Shown here piece by piece: positions 25,139-33,554 of a stretch of 64,000 nt of DNA. The notes below the pieces were generated by a model, which was not told where the DNA came from, made no database searches, and saw only the letters and a program-made list of their open reading frames with translations. Position 1 is the stretch's first letter; each line of letters begins with the position of its first letter. Origin of the DNA: Vannielia litorea (GTDB lineage: Bacteria > Pseudomonadota > Alphaproteobacteria > Rhodobacterales > Rhodobacteraceae); NCBI RefSeq assembly GCF_019801175.1, contig NZ_JAHVJR010000001.1, positions 1,860,001 through 1,924,000 of the forward strand, read 5' to 3'. The translations under genes and the position numbers were made by a program.

Positions 25139-26119
25139 ATGAAAGACACTGTCACCACCGCCCGCCCCGTCCCTGCCGCGATCAACTGGAACCGGCTGCA
25201 GGACGACAAGGACCTCGAAATCTGGAACCGGCTCACCGCCAACTTCTGGCTTCCCGAGAAGGTGCCGCTCTCGAACGACATTCAGAGCTGGTCGCAGCTC
25301 ACCGATGACGAGCGGCAGCTGACGATCCGGGTGTTTACCGGGCTGACCCTGCTCGACACGATCCAGAACACGGTGGGGGCGCCGACGCTTATGCCCGATG
25401 CGCAAACGCCCCATGAAGAGGCCGTGCTGACCAATATCGCCTTCATGGAGGCTGTTCACGCGCGCAGCTATTCTTCTGTTTTTTCAACGCTGTGCCAGAC
25501 CTCGGAGGTTGATGAAGCCTTCCGCTGGTCGTCGGAGAACGAGCACTTGCAGGCCAAGTCGCGGCTGATCCTCGACGAGTATGACGCCGACTCAAACCCG
25601 CTGCGGAAGAAGATCGCCAGCGTGTTCCTGGAGAGCTTCCTGTTCTACTCCGGCTTCTACCTGCCGATGCACTGGTCGTCGCGGGCGCGGCTGACCAACA
25701 CCGCCGACCTGATCCGCCTCATCATCCGCGACGAGGCGATCCATGGCTATTACATCGGCTACAAGTTCCAGCGCGCGATGGAGCGGCTGCCCGAGGCGGA
25801 GCGGACAGAGCTGAAGGACTTTGCCTTTGCCCTGCTCTTCGACCTCTACGACATAGAGGCCCGCTACACCGAGCAGCTCTACGACGGGCTGGGGCTGACC
25901 GAAGATGTGAAGGCGTTCTTGCACTACAACGCCAACAAGGCGTTGCAGAACCTCGGCTTCGAGGCGCTCTTCCCCGAGGATGCCTGCCGGGTGAACCCGG
26001 CGGTCATGGCCGCGCTGTCGCCCGGCTCGGACGAGAACCACGACTTCTTCTCGGGCTCCGGCTCAAGCTACGTTATTGGCAAGACGGTGGCGACAGAGGA
26101 CGAGGACTGGGACTTCTGA
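25139..26119 (+). CDS. nrdF: Class Ib ribonucleoside-diphosphate reductase beta subunit
   Basis: 326-residue radical-generating subunit. Metal ligands and the radical Tyr are in the usual places: LTLLDTIQNT (Asp), FMEAVHARSYSSVF (Glu, His and the tyrosyl-radical Tyr), SSENEHLQAK region (Glu), and IIRDEAIHGYYIG (Glu and His). The C-terminal tail ending EDEDWDF is the acidic/aromatic peptide that docks NrdE. Start ATG at 25139 has an AAGGAG ribosome binding site. It ends with TGATG, the overlap that starts the MazG-like remnant. Confidence 0.96.
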   Translation: MKDTVTTARPVPAAINWNRLQDDKDLEIWNRLTANFWLPEKVPLSNDIQSWSQLTDDERQLTIRVFTGLTLLDTIQNTVGAPTLMPDAQTPHEEAVLTNIAFMEAVHARSYSSVFSTLCQTSEVDEAFRWSSENEHLQAKSRLILDEYDADSNPLRKKIASVFLESFLFYSGFYLPMHWSSRARLTNTADLIRLIIRDEAIHGYYIGYKFQRAMERLPEAERTELKDFAFALLFDLYDIEARYTEQLYDGLGLTEDVKAFLHYNANKALQNLGFEALFPEDACRVNPAVMAALSPGSDENHDFFSGSGSSYVIGKTVATEDEDWDF

Positions 26120-26502
26120 TGGGGCGCGACACGCTCTCCATCGTGCGCGAGTGGCACGAGGCCTTCGATGTGCCGGTGGCCCCTGCCCCGGGCATCCCGG
26201 AGGCGCGGGCAGAGATGCGGCTGGCGATCCTCGAGGAAGAGGTCGCCGAGCTGCGGACCGCCGTCGAGGCGGGCGACATGACCGAGGTGCTCGATGCGCT
26301 CTGAGACATCCAGTATGTGCTCGACGGCACCTTCTTGGAGTTCGGGATGCACGGCATCAAGCAGGCGGCGATGGAGGAGGTTCACAGCTCCAACATGTCG
26401 AAGCTCGGGGCGGATGGCCGCCCGGTGCTGCGCGAGGATGGCAAGGTGCTGAAAGGCCCTGCCTTCCGTCGACCGGAGTTGGCGCCTTTGCTGGGCCGGT
26501 GA
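26119..26502 (+). pseudogene. MazG-like nucleotide pyrophosphohydrolase with in-frame TGA
   Basis: The ATG overlaps the nrdF stop by one base. Read through, the frame encodes 127 residues of an all-alpha NTP pyrophosphohydrolase: EEEVAEL (first metal-binding helix), then VLDAL-stop-DIQYVLDG (the DxxD-containing second helix), then a HSSNMSKLG ending typical of this family. Codon 62 (26302-26304) is TGA, exactly between the two metal-binding motifs, at a residue that is usually small or Cys; TGC or TGG are one base away. The frame after the stop is fully conserved, so this is a recent nonsense mutation, a sequencing error, or recoding. An intact enzyme would remove aberrant or excess (d)NTPs, consistent with nrd linkage. 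Confidence 0.75.
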
Positions 26503-26507
26503 GGATG

Positions 26508-26528
26508 GCACCGGGGCTTTAGCGGTGC
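26508..26528. terminator. Hairpin between convergent nrd and GTPase operons
   Basis: Perfect 6-bp stem GCACCG / CGGTGC with a 9-base loop lies in the 36-base gap between two convergent operons. There is no strong T tract on either strand, so terminator function is only likely by position. Confidence 0.4.
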
Positions 26529-26538
26529 GTGCAGGCAA

Positions 26539-27192
26539 TCACGCGCGTAGCACTTGCGCCCAGGCCGCAACGACTTGCCCCGGGGTGTGGCCTTTGAGAC
26601 AGCCGTGAACCCTGCGGCCTGAGTTACTGGCCTCGAATTCGGGATAACCCGCAGGATCATCCGCGCCCACGATCAGGATTTCGCCTTCGCCCGTGATGCC
26701 TGCAGTCGCCTCCGCATCGTTGGGGCCGATCCCCTGCCCCGATGTAGCGAACAACTCTGCCACGCTCTCCGGCCAGTCGAACGACTGCTCAGAGAGCTGG
26801 AGTTGTGAGGCTGCGATGCCGGTGGCAAAAGTGGGGCGTCCGTCCGGGATCGGAAAGGAGCGGCGGGTAATCGGGCCGGGCTGCTCCGCGATCTTCTCGA
26901 GCGCGGAGGTCAGTTGGGACAGATCGGCGGAGGACAACGGGGCGAGGGTCCCCCCCTCCCCTGTGGCATCCATCGCAAGAATTCGGCCATTGGCGACCTC
27001 CAGTTTCAGCGGCGGATTGCCCTCACTTTCGATGACTAGGATCCGGGGCAGGATCGTCGCCCGGATCTGCCCGAAGATTCGGGCGTGTCGCAGCGCGCGG
27101 TCAGGCAATGCGATGGGCGCGGAGGCACCAAGGCCCTCCGCGGCGGCATCTAGCAGGTCCGATCGCAGCGCGGCGCGGGTGTCACGATCCAT
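26539..27192 (-). CDS. Hypothetical protein, last gene of the dynamin/kinase operon
   Basis: 217-residue soluble protein that I do not recognise; no signal peptide, membrane segment or catalytic motif is evident. The middle has a short beta-rich stretch (ATILPRILVIESEGNPPLKLEV, then GRILAM), and the C-terminus holds SGRRVHGCLKGHTPGQVVAAWAQVL. The ATG at 27192 overlaps the upstream gene by 11 bases; an ATG six codons earlier is also possible. Its tight coupling to the GTPase genes suggests a role as partner or adaptor in that system. Confidence 0.65.
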   Translation of the reverse strand: MDRDTRAALRSDLLDAAAEGLGASAPIALPDRALRHARIFGQIRATILPRILVIESEGNPPLKLEVANGRILAMDATGEGGTLAPLSSADLSQLTSALEKIAEQPGPITRRSFPIPDGRPTFATGIAASQLQLSEQSFDWPESVAELFATSGQGIGPNDAEATAGITGEGEILIVGADDPAGYPEFEASNSGRRVHGCLKGHTPGQVVAAWAQVLRA

Positions 27193-27571
27193 TTGAGGCT
27201 TCTCCGGCAAGCGTCCTGCCGGTCAGGGCGGCCTCTGCGAGTTGCAGCGCCAGGTCGACATCCGCGAGGCGCGGGAGGACGAGGGACAAGACCTCGTCCG
27301 GGTGGTCGGGTGCGCGCAGATGCAGGCGCACGCCGAGGGGGCCGGCGAGGACTGCATAGGGCCGGGGCCGCCCGCCGTAGGTCAGCGCCGTTCGGGCCTG
27401 CGTGCAGAGCTGGTCGTAGTGCTCCTGGGGGTGTGCGAGCGCCGAGCTCACGCCCAAAACCGTGGTTGCGGCAATGTCGGCGAGCATCGCGATTTCGCAG
27501 CCCGAAAGCCGGAGCCGCAGGTGCTCCAGATCGGCAAGGCTCATGCCTTCGGAGAGGGCCGCGGGCATCAT
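27182..27571 (-). CDS. Small hypothetical protein, possibly Roadblock/LC7-like
   Basis: 129-residue soluble protein. Its length and predicted helix-strand pattern (AMLADIAATTVLGVSSAL, YDQLCTQARTAL, PYAVLAGPLGVRLHLR, then a C-terminal helix) faintly recall Roadblock/LC7 or MglB-type GTPase partners, but no diagnostic motif is present and this is a guess. The start overlaps the stop of the upstream dynamin-like gene (ATGA), and its own end overlaps the next gene, so all three are co-translated. The best statement is an unknown component of the GTPase operon. Confidence 0.6.
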   Translation of the reverse strand: MMPAALSEGMSLADLEHLRLRLSGCEIAMLADIAATTVLGVSSALAHPQEHYDQLCTQARTALTYGGRPRPYAVLAGPLGVRLHLRAPDHPDEVLSLVLPRLADVDLALQLAEAALTGRTLAGEASNGS

Positions 27572-28320
27572 TGGCTGGCCCCTGTCCCGACGTGCTTGAC
27601 GGGCGCGCGGCGCTCGGCGCGGTGGATCATCTCCATCAGGCTCTGCGCGACGGCGTGGCCGCCGCAGGCTTCCAGCAAGGCATCGTCACGGCCCGCACGT
27701 AGCGCCTCTGTTAGCGAGATGCCGAGAATGTTGCTGAAATTCCCCGCTGTCTCACGCCGCACCCGGTCGAGAATGCGCTCCCGGTTTCCCGCCTCTGCGA
27801 TCTTGTCCATCCGTGTGACGAGCAGCATGGAACTGTCCGCGAGGTCACCGCCGACCTCCTCCCAGAGCGCGGCCTCGGACTGTCGCCAGGCCTGGGAGGC
27901 GGGCGTGCACCAGATGACCCCGTCGATGACGGAGAGCATGGCCTCCCATGTGGGCATCGAGAGGTTGGGGTCTGAGGTGCCGGGCATGTCGATGAGGTCG
28001 CAAAATTGCAGCACCTCGGTCTCCATCGATACCCTGACGGCCCGGACGCCGTCCAAGACCTCAGAAGTCAGGTTTGCGCCGGGGATGGGCACCTCGCTGC
28101 CATCGGCGCGGATGCCGGTGCAGGCCGGTTGCCCGTGGCTGTACCAGATCGGGGGCATCTGGGTCGCGGTGACCTGCACCGGGCTGACATTTTGCCCGAG
28201 CAGCACGTTGGCCAGTGTGCTCTTGCCGGCGCTAAACTCTCCCAGAAGAGCGATGCGCGGCTTCGCACTGGGCGCTGTGCTGTCCGCGCGGACGCGGTGC
28301 GGTTGGACCTGGCTGTTCAT
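27568..28320 (-). CDS. Dynamin-like GTPase, G-domain only
   Basis: 250-residue protein that is essentially a bare dynamin-family GTPase domain. P-loop G27-EFSAGKST (G1), the switch threonines in VTATQMPP (G2), CDLIDMPGTSDP (G3, DxPG) and LLVTRMDKIAE (G4, TRxD) are all intact. FSAGKSTLANVLLG is typical of bacterial dynamin-like proteins and the YfjP/LeoA neighbourhood. No stalk or membrane domain follows, so membrane contact would have to come from the larger partner encoded immediately upstream. Its ATG overlaps that gene's stop (ATGA). A longer frame upstream is antisense-like. Confidence 0.88.
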   Translation of the reverse strand: MNSQVQPHRVRADSTAPSAKPRIALLGEFSAGKSTLANVLLGQNVSPVQVTATQMPPIWYSHGQPACTGIRADGSEVPIPGANLTSEVLDGVRAVRVSMETEVLQFCDLIDMPGTSDPNLSMPTWEAMLSVIDGVIWCTPASQAWRQSEAALWEEVGGDLADSSMLLVTRMDKIAEAGNRERILDRVRRETAGNFSNILGISLTEALRAGRDDALLEACGGHAVAQSLMEMIHRAERRAPVKHVGTGASQ

Positions 28321-30602
28321 TGGTCTGACCCGGTCGGCACAGCGGGCGCCGAGGCCGCGCGCGAGAGGCTGTTCAGAACCCGGCCCTGACTTTGCACGAA
28401 CTCTATCAGCGTGGCCCGGATGTCGCCCTCGAACCGTTCCGCGGTATCGCGGCAAAGGCCTTCGATGATCGGGGTGGTTTCTTCCTCGATGAGCTGCGCG
28501 AAGCTCTCGGCATAGGCCTCGTACCCGCGCTTGCGGCGCCAAAATCGGGTCCACCATGACCCTCTGAGATCAAGTGCGATGGTCTGGCCGAGGGCCAGCG
28601 GTGGCGGCGCCTCGGGCAGCGGCGGCGGTGCGACGATGTCGTCGGCCGCTTCCAGCCCCTGCGCAGTGGCGAGAATGCGGCTCAGGTCGCAGGCGGTGCG
28701 GTAGTACATGTCTTCGCCGATCCTCAGCATGTCGCGCAGGTGAACCTGAAAGGCGGAGCGCAGCAGGGTGCGCAGCCCGACAGGATCGTAGGACCAGACG
28801 GTGGTTTCACCGTGGCGATCCAGATGATCCAGCAGTGCGGCGGTGGCGCGGCTGATGAAGGTGTGACGCGCCCGGTCGATCCGGCCAGCGAAGCCGCGGC
28901 GGGCATCGCAAAGCTGCGCGGTGAGGCTGGTGACGGCTTCGTGTTCCAGCTTCTCGATATCCTTGGTCACATCGACGGGCGGGTTGGCAGGCACGCCCGG
29001 GATCGGATCGACGCCTGAACGGTCCGCAGCCGTTTTCATGGCGTCGATCGTGCGGGTCAGGTTCTTCAGGCTGGTGCCGAACCGGGCCTGAAACGACTTG
29101 CCTGCACCGCTGGCCACCCGCTCGGCCAGAACAGCGTAGAGCTCGGGCAAGCCGGAGAGGCGCCAGAGCAGGGCGTCGGCGGTTTCGCCCTCTGGTCCGG
29201 GCGTGGCGGCGGCGTAGCTCATCAACGCATTCGCGCTGTCCGCACCGATGCCGCCGAGGTCCTCATCGAAGGCATGGCCAGCCCAGTGGCCGCTGCCGAA
29301 GATGATGCGGACGCCCTTGGGCACCTCGCTGCGCGCAAGCGTCTCCTCGATGCTCTCGCGGATCTGCGGCACCGAGGTTGCCGGATCTTCCAGCTCGTCG
29401 ATCCGGTTGACGAAAATCACGATGTCGCGGCTCTTCAGGTTAGAGATCAACCGGATTAGACCGAGGTCGACCGAGGAGAGGGCCTGCATCGCCGACAGTA
29501 CGACCACGCAGAGTTTGCTGCCCCGGATCGCGCCGATCGTGATCTGCTCGCGGATCATGAAGGTGTCGTTCACCCCCGGCGTATCGCGGATGCACAGGCT
29601 CATCGGCAGTTCACGCCGGTTGAGCCACAGGTCTGCGGAGCGGGTGATATCGGCAAAGCGGCCACGCTGGCGGGAGGTGTCGGTGCGATCCCAGAAGTCA
29701 TCGCCAAGGCAGACATAGCGCTCGATCAGTGCCTGATCGTATTCTTCGTAGTCATGGCTCTGCCCCATGAGCATCTCGAAGCGCCGCCCGAGGCGTTGGC
29801 GGGACCGCTCGCGCATCTCCTCCAACTGGCCGCGAACCTTCTCCAGTTCCGCATTTGCGCCCGCCCGGTTGGCGAGTTCACCCACGCGGCCGCCGCGTTG
29901 CAGGAGGTTGGCCCAAGCCTCCTCGTCGAAGAACCGGAAAGCGGCGCGCTCGGCTCCCTCCTTGCCCTTGGGCATCATGTGGAGCGAGGTCACGACGGAG
30001 GTCCACGGGTTCACATCGGCGGGCAGCAGGCCGGGGGTGCCGATCATGGCGTTCACGAGGCTGGTCTTGCCCGCCTTGACCTGCCCGATCATCACCACGC
30101 TGGGCTCGAATTCCGCCAAGCGAAGCAAGAGGCGGCGGGCCTCGCCCGCGACCTCCGGGTTGGCGTGTTTGGCCAGTTGCCGGGCCTCCGCCTCGAGCTT
30201 GGCGAGGTCTTCAGCCAGCGGGGTGAACCCCTCAAGCGCCCGCGCCAACAAAGAGGCACGACGCGCCTCGGCACTCTCGGAGCAGGCCATGTCGGCGAGC
30301 CATGCGAGGCCTGCATCGGGTGCGGGTTCGGCAGGCGGTGGGGCGATACCCGGCGCGGGTGCATCTGGCGGCGCTGCCTCATGCTTTGCGGCCTCCGGGA
30401 CGAATGCGGCGGGCGGGTTGCTCTCCACTTCGCCTTGAGGCGGCAAATTTTGGGCCGTCGGCGGGGTCATCAGCCGGGTCTTGGTGCGCGGCCTAGGCAC
30501 AGGCTTGCGGCTCGGCTCGGGCTGGCTGGCCTGCCCGACAAGCGCCTTGATCAGATCGGTATCGACGCCTTCGCTTTGGTTCGGAGATTTGTCTGTGCTC
30601 AT
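28317..30602 (-). CDS. Large dynamin-family GTPase
   Basis: 761-residue GTPase. The first 100 residues are Pro/Ala-rich and probably disordered. A helical segment (about 100-165) leads into the G domain with G1 at 173-180 (GQVKAGKT), CIRDTPGVNDTFM as G3 and IFVNRIDELED as G4. After about residue 430 the protein is mostly helical, as expected of a stalk, with a basic/aromatic patch WWTRFWRRKRGYE near residue 690 that could touch membrane. The layout resembles bacterial dynamin-like proteins and the GTPases found in some T6SS-like or defence loci, but neither context is present. Its start lies at the end of the pseudo-GTPase gene, with a 4-base overlap. Confidence 0.88.
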   Translation of the reverse strand: MSTDKSPNQSEGVDTDLIKALVGQASQPEPSRKPVPRPRTKTRLMTPPTAQNLPPQGEVESNPPAAFVPEAAKHEAAPPDAPAPGIAPPPAEPAPDAGLAWLADMACSESAEARRASLLARALEGFTPLAEDLAKLEAEARQLAKHANPEVAGEARRLLLRLAEFEPSVVMIGQVKAGKTSLVNAMIGTPGLLPADVNPWTSVVTSLHMMPKGKEGAERAAFRFFDEEAWANLLQRGGRVGELANRAGANAELEKVRGQLEEMRERSRQRLGRRFEMLMGQSHDYEEYDQALIERYVCLGDDFWDRTDTSRQRGRFADITRSADLWLNRRELPMSLCIRDTPGVNDTFMIREQITIGAIRGSKLCVVVLSAMQALSSVDLGLIRLISNLKSRDIVIFVNRIDELEDPATSVPQIRESIEETLARSEVPKGVRIIFGSGHWAGHAFDEDLGGIGADSANALMSYAAATPGPEGETADALLWRLSGLPELYAVLAERVASGAGKSFQARFGTSLKNLTRTIDAMKTAADRSGVDPIPGVPANPPVDVTKDIEKLEHEAVTSLTAQLCDARRGFAGRIDRARHTFISRATAALLDHLDRHGETTVWSYDPVGLRTLLRSAFQVHLRDMLRIGEDMYYRTACDLSRILATAQGLEAADDIVAPPPLPEAPPPLALGQTIALDLRGSWWTRFWRRKRGYEAYAESFAQLIEEETTPIIEGLCRDTAERFEGDIRATLIEFVQSQGRVLNSLSRAASAPAVPTGSDQ

Positions 30603-31753
30603 GCTGCCTTCTCCAAATGCGTTTCGATCGCCTGCCTGACCTGCACCAGAACCGACGCGGCCGCCACCGCCTGATCAAGACCACCTTCGTATTTCAAAAG
30701 AATTAATGTCTCCTCGGCTTCTGCCATCAGGTCGGTCAGCTCCGCCGGGGGCTGGAGCACATCGGTGAGCAGGACCTTGAGCGCGGAGAGCAGCCGCTCC
30801 GCCCTTTCGAGAATTTCAGCGGCAAGAGCGTCATCGGAGGTATCGTGGTTCAGAAGGTCGAGCACCTCTGCCGCGCCGCGCCGGAGCGTCAGGAGCAGCT
30901 TGGAGGCCAGCCTCCAAGCTTCTGGGGCGCGGTCTGCTTCCGGCTTTGTCTCCACGGCTGGTGGTTCCCCGTCCGGAGCCGCGGCCTCCGGCTGAGAAGC
31001 GACGCACAGCACGCCCTCTTCGCGCTTACGAGGCATGATGCGCGCGACGTCGCGCAGCACCAGAGCCCCAATGTCCGCGTCTTCTTGGCGGGCCTCTCGG
31101 GTGAGGGTGGCGAGGGAGGCGCGCAGACGGTCCGGCCAATCCGGGGCGTCCGTACTCACGGTGTTTCCGAACGCCGCCTCCGCCTCGGCGTGGCAGCGGC
31201 CCGGGGAGAGCAGGTAGCTGTGGTTGGCAAGGGCCTGCGGCGCGGCCTGCCAGATCGCAAATTCCGCCGCCTCCATCGGCTCGGCGGCGCACCAAAGGGC
31301 AATGTCCGTCTGCCGGGCGGCCCAATGCAGCGCGGCCTGTTGCTCCTGCCAAGGCGTCCCGGCCCTGACGACAAGCAGCGTGAGTTCTTTCAGCAAATCA
31401 ATCGGGGCCGCGATTTCCAGAAACGCGGGCGGCACGGGAAAGCTTGCGAGGTCAGGCAGGCCCTCACCCGCGACCACCCGGCGGTCGGAGAGCCTGGCCG
31501 TGAACGCGAGCGCTTCGCCGTAGATCAGGCGACAGGTCGGCCAGGCCGGGTCGACGAGCCCCTGCCCCAGCACCGCGTTGGCGCGGGCCACCTGCTGTCC
31601 GGCAGGCAGGCCGAGAAAGGCCACGCGGGCGGGCCGCGAGAGGCGATCTGCGATCTGAGCCGCCCGGCGCACCTTGCGGCGGGGCAACGACCGCTCCGCG
31701 CTCAGCGCGCGCAGGGCGGCGACCAGCGCGGGGATGTCTGGCTGCATGGTCAC
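30599..31753 (-). CDS. Degenerate dynamin-like protein (pseudo-GTPase)
   Basis: 384-residue protein with no clear family on first reading. Compared by eye with the 250-residue GTPase encoded downstream, the same order of segments appears: VAFLGLPAGQQVARANAVLG where G1 should be (the Lys-Ser/Thr of GKS/T is missing), LTLLVVRAGTP where DxPG should be, TDIALWCAAEPMEAAEFAIW matching DGVIWCTPASQAWRQSEAALW, and NHSYLLSPGRCH in place of the G4 strand. The C-terminal 130 residues are helical. It is therefore probably a nucleotide-binding-dead paralogue. The GTG at 31753 overlaps the PP2C stop (GTGA); an ATG two codons later is the alternative start. Confidence 0.75.
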   Translation of the reverse strand: MTMQPDIPALVAALRALSAERSLPRRKVRRAAQIADRLSRPARVAFLGLPAGQQVARANAVLGQGLVDPAWPTCRLIYGEALAFTARLSDRRVVAGEGLPDLASFPVPPAFLEIAAPIDLLKELTLLVVRAGTPWQEQQAALHWAARQTDIALWCAAEPMEAAEFAIWQAAPQALANHSYLLSPGRCHAEAEAAFGNTVSTDAPDWPDRLRASLATLTREARQEDADIGALVLRDVARIMPRKREEGVLCVASQPEAAAPDGEPPAVETKPEADRAPEAWRLASKLLLTLRRGAAEVLDLLNHDTSDDALAAEILERAERLLSALKVLLTDVLQPPAELTDLMAEAEETLILLKYEGGLDQAVAAASVLVQVRQAIETHLEKAA

Positions 31754-32637
31754 GGCTGCGTTCCCCTCGGGCGCAGGCCCGCGAAGACATGCCCGGCCCA
31801 CTGGCGCCAGGCCGGGACGGGATGTGTGGGGGTCACCCGCTCCACACGCTCGTAAGGCGGGGGGCGCACCGCGACGACGACCACGGACACGTTATCTTGA
31901 TCCTGTGCGCCGTGCCGCTCCACCGCCTCGATCAGGCGCTCCGCGATGGCGCTGGCCGCGCGGTGGCGGTGATCGCGCAGGAGCTCACTGATCCGGGTGC
32001 GGCCCAGCGCATCCATGCCGTCGCTGGCGAAGAGCACGATATCGCCGGGGTGCAGCGCCATCGGCTCGTCGGGGCAATCCACCTTGGCAATCGGCCCGCC
32101 GGTCAGTGCTGAGGTAAGCACGCCGCGCTGCGGATGGGTCTTGGCGCTCTCCGCGTCGATCTCACCTTGGGCCACCATCAGGTCGATCTGCGGGGCGAGG
32201 GAGTGGTCTTCATTGAGCCGCTGGAGCGCATCGCCGCGCATCAGGTAGAGCGGGCTGTCACCCACCGAGAGCCAGCGCAGGCTACCGTCCTGAATCACAC
32301 CCGAAACCAACGTGCCGCCCATGCCCTCCTGCCCGACGCCCGCGCTGGTATGATCGCGGAGCCGGATGTTTGCGGCCTCGGCGGCACGGCGCAGGATATC
32401 GGCGCCGTGAACGCGCATGGCATCGGGGCGGCAGGCGGCGAGGAAGAGGTCGGCCAGAACCTCTGTCACGATAGCACGGCTGGCGATGTCACCATCGGCA
32501 TGGCCGCCCATGCCGTCGGAAAGCACGATCAGCCCCGGCTCGTCCCCCTGCGGGATGTTGGTAAGCACCGAATCTTCCTGACGGCTGCGGGTGCCGATCC
32601 AGCTGGCGCTGGCGGCGTCGATGAGAAGGCTACTCAT
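31750..32637 (-). CDS. PP2C-family protein serine/threonine phosphatase
   Basis: 295-residue PPM/PP2C phosphatase. Metal-binding and catalytic motifs are intact: SRQEDS (Asp22), LSDGMGGHADGD (Asp41), GGTLVSG, VGDSPLYLMR, FASDGMDAL and DQDNVSVVVV. It should dephosphorylate Ser/Thr in targets of the kinase encoded two genes upstream. The C-terminal 45 residues are basic and Pro-rich without a membrane segment. It overlaps the FHA gene by 8 bases. Kinase-FHA-phosphatase triplets are typical of reversible phospho-switches. Confidence 0.93.
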   Translation of the reverse strand: MSSLLIDAASASWIGTRSRQEDSVLTNIPQGDEPGLIVLSDGMGGHADGDIASRAIVTEVLADLFLAACRPDAMRVHGADILRRAAEAANIRLRDHTSAGVGQEGMGGTLVSGVIQDGSLRWLSVGDSPLYLMRGDALQRLNEDHSLAPQIDLMVAQGEIDAESAKTHPQRGVLTSALTGGPIAKVDCPDEPMALHPGDIVLFASDGMDALGRTRISELLRDHRHRAASAIAERLIEAVERHGAQDQDNVSVVVVAVRPPPYERVERVTPTHPVPAWRQWAGHVFAGLRPRGTQP

Positions 32638-33529
32638 CCGCCGCGCCTTCCGCGCCCTGCTCCCAGTCGAAGTCAGGCCCGCAGAAGGCCACGAAGCGGA
32701 GCGTCGTCTTGCCGAGGCGGATCAGGTCGCCGTTCTGCATCTCCTCGCGCGAAACCAGCGGCTCGCCATTCAGGCGGACGATGTTAGAGCGCCCTCCGTG
32801 GCCGACCAGCACGCGGCGCTCCTCTTCATCATAGGCCACGGCGGCGTGGCACTCGCGCGATATGGCGGTGTCGCCGAAGTCGAGGCAGATGGCCTGATCG
32901 GCGCCGCGCCCGATGGTCGAAAGCCCGGAGGTGAGGGTGAAAGACGCACCGCGCCCGGCGCCCTCCACCACCACAAGCCAGCCGATCGGAAAGCGGGTAT
33001 CTTCGGCCCGTGCGGCCGTGGCGGAGAAGGCATCGGATTGCGGCTCTGTGCCAAAGCCGATGAGCCGGGTGCGCACCCTGTCACTGGCGGCATCGCGTGG
33101 GGGATTCAGGGGTGGATCGATCGGCGGCGTGACCGGGGCCGGTGCTTGGTGGAGCGGTTCGGGTGCCACAGCCGGGTCCGCGGGCGCCGCGCGATCCGGG
33201 GTGGGCGGCGGCGGCAGGTCGGCTTCCGGCGCTTCGATATCCCAGATCGCGGGCGCAGCAGGTTCGGGCGGCGCCTCGCGCGGAATGCCCTCGATCCGCG
33301 CCGCGGCAGCCACGGCCTTGCGCCGCGCCTCACCGGGCTGGCGCTCCGGGCGCTGCCCGCCCTCCACAACCCGCACCGGGCCGCGCGCGCCCTGCCCGTC
33401 CGGATCGCCGGCCAAAGCCTCAACAGCTTCATCCAGCGCATCCGGTCCAGCCGTCGGCGCAATAGCTGAAATCGGGGCGTCCACATGAACGGGGCGCCGT
33501 TTCGGGATCAGGTCTCCGATGAACTTCAT
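32630..33529 (-). CDS. FHA-domain protein
   Basis: 299-residue protein with a long Pro/Ala-rich, probably disordered region (about 15-170) and a C-terminal FHA domain (about 185-285). The phosphothreonine-binding loop residues are recognisable: STIGRGADQAICLDFGDTAISRECHAAV (Gly-Arg, Ser-Arg and His of the family) and a terminal NGDLIRLGKTTLRF strand. It would recruit phosphorylated partners in the kinase/phosphatase circuit. The N-terminus MKFIGDLIPKRR is short and amphipathic. It lies 25 bases below the kinase stop and overlaps the phosphatase gene. Confidence 0.9.
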   Translation of the reverse strand: MKFIGDLIPKRRPVHVDAPISAIAPTAGPDALDEAVEALAGDPDGQGARGPVRVVEGGQRPERQPGEARRKAVAAAARIEGIPREAPPEPAAPAIWDIEAPEADLPPPPTPDRAAPADPAVAPEPLHQAPAPVTPPIDPPLNPPRDAASDRVRTRLIGFGTEPQSDAFSATAARAEDTRFPIGWLVVVEGAGRGASFTLTSGLSTIGRGADQAICLDFGDTAISRECHAAVAYDEEERRVLVGHGGRSNIVRLNGEPLVSREEMQNGDLIRLGKTTLRFVAFCGPDFDWEQGAEGAADE

Positions 33530-33554
33530 AACTCTGCCTCCATTTCCAGTTGCT

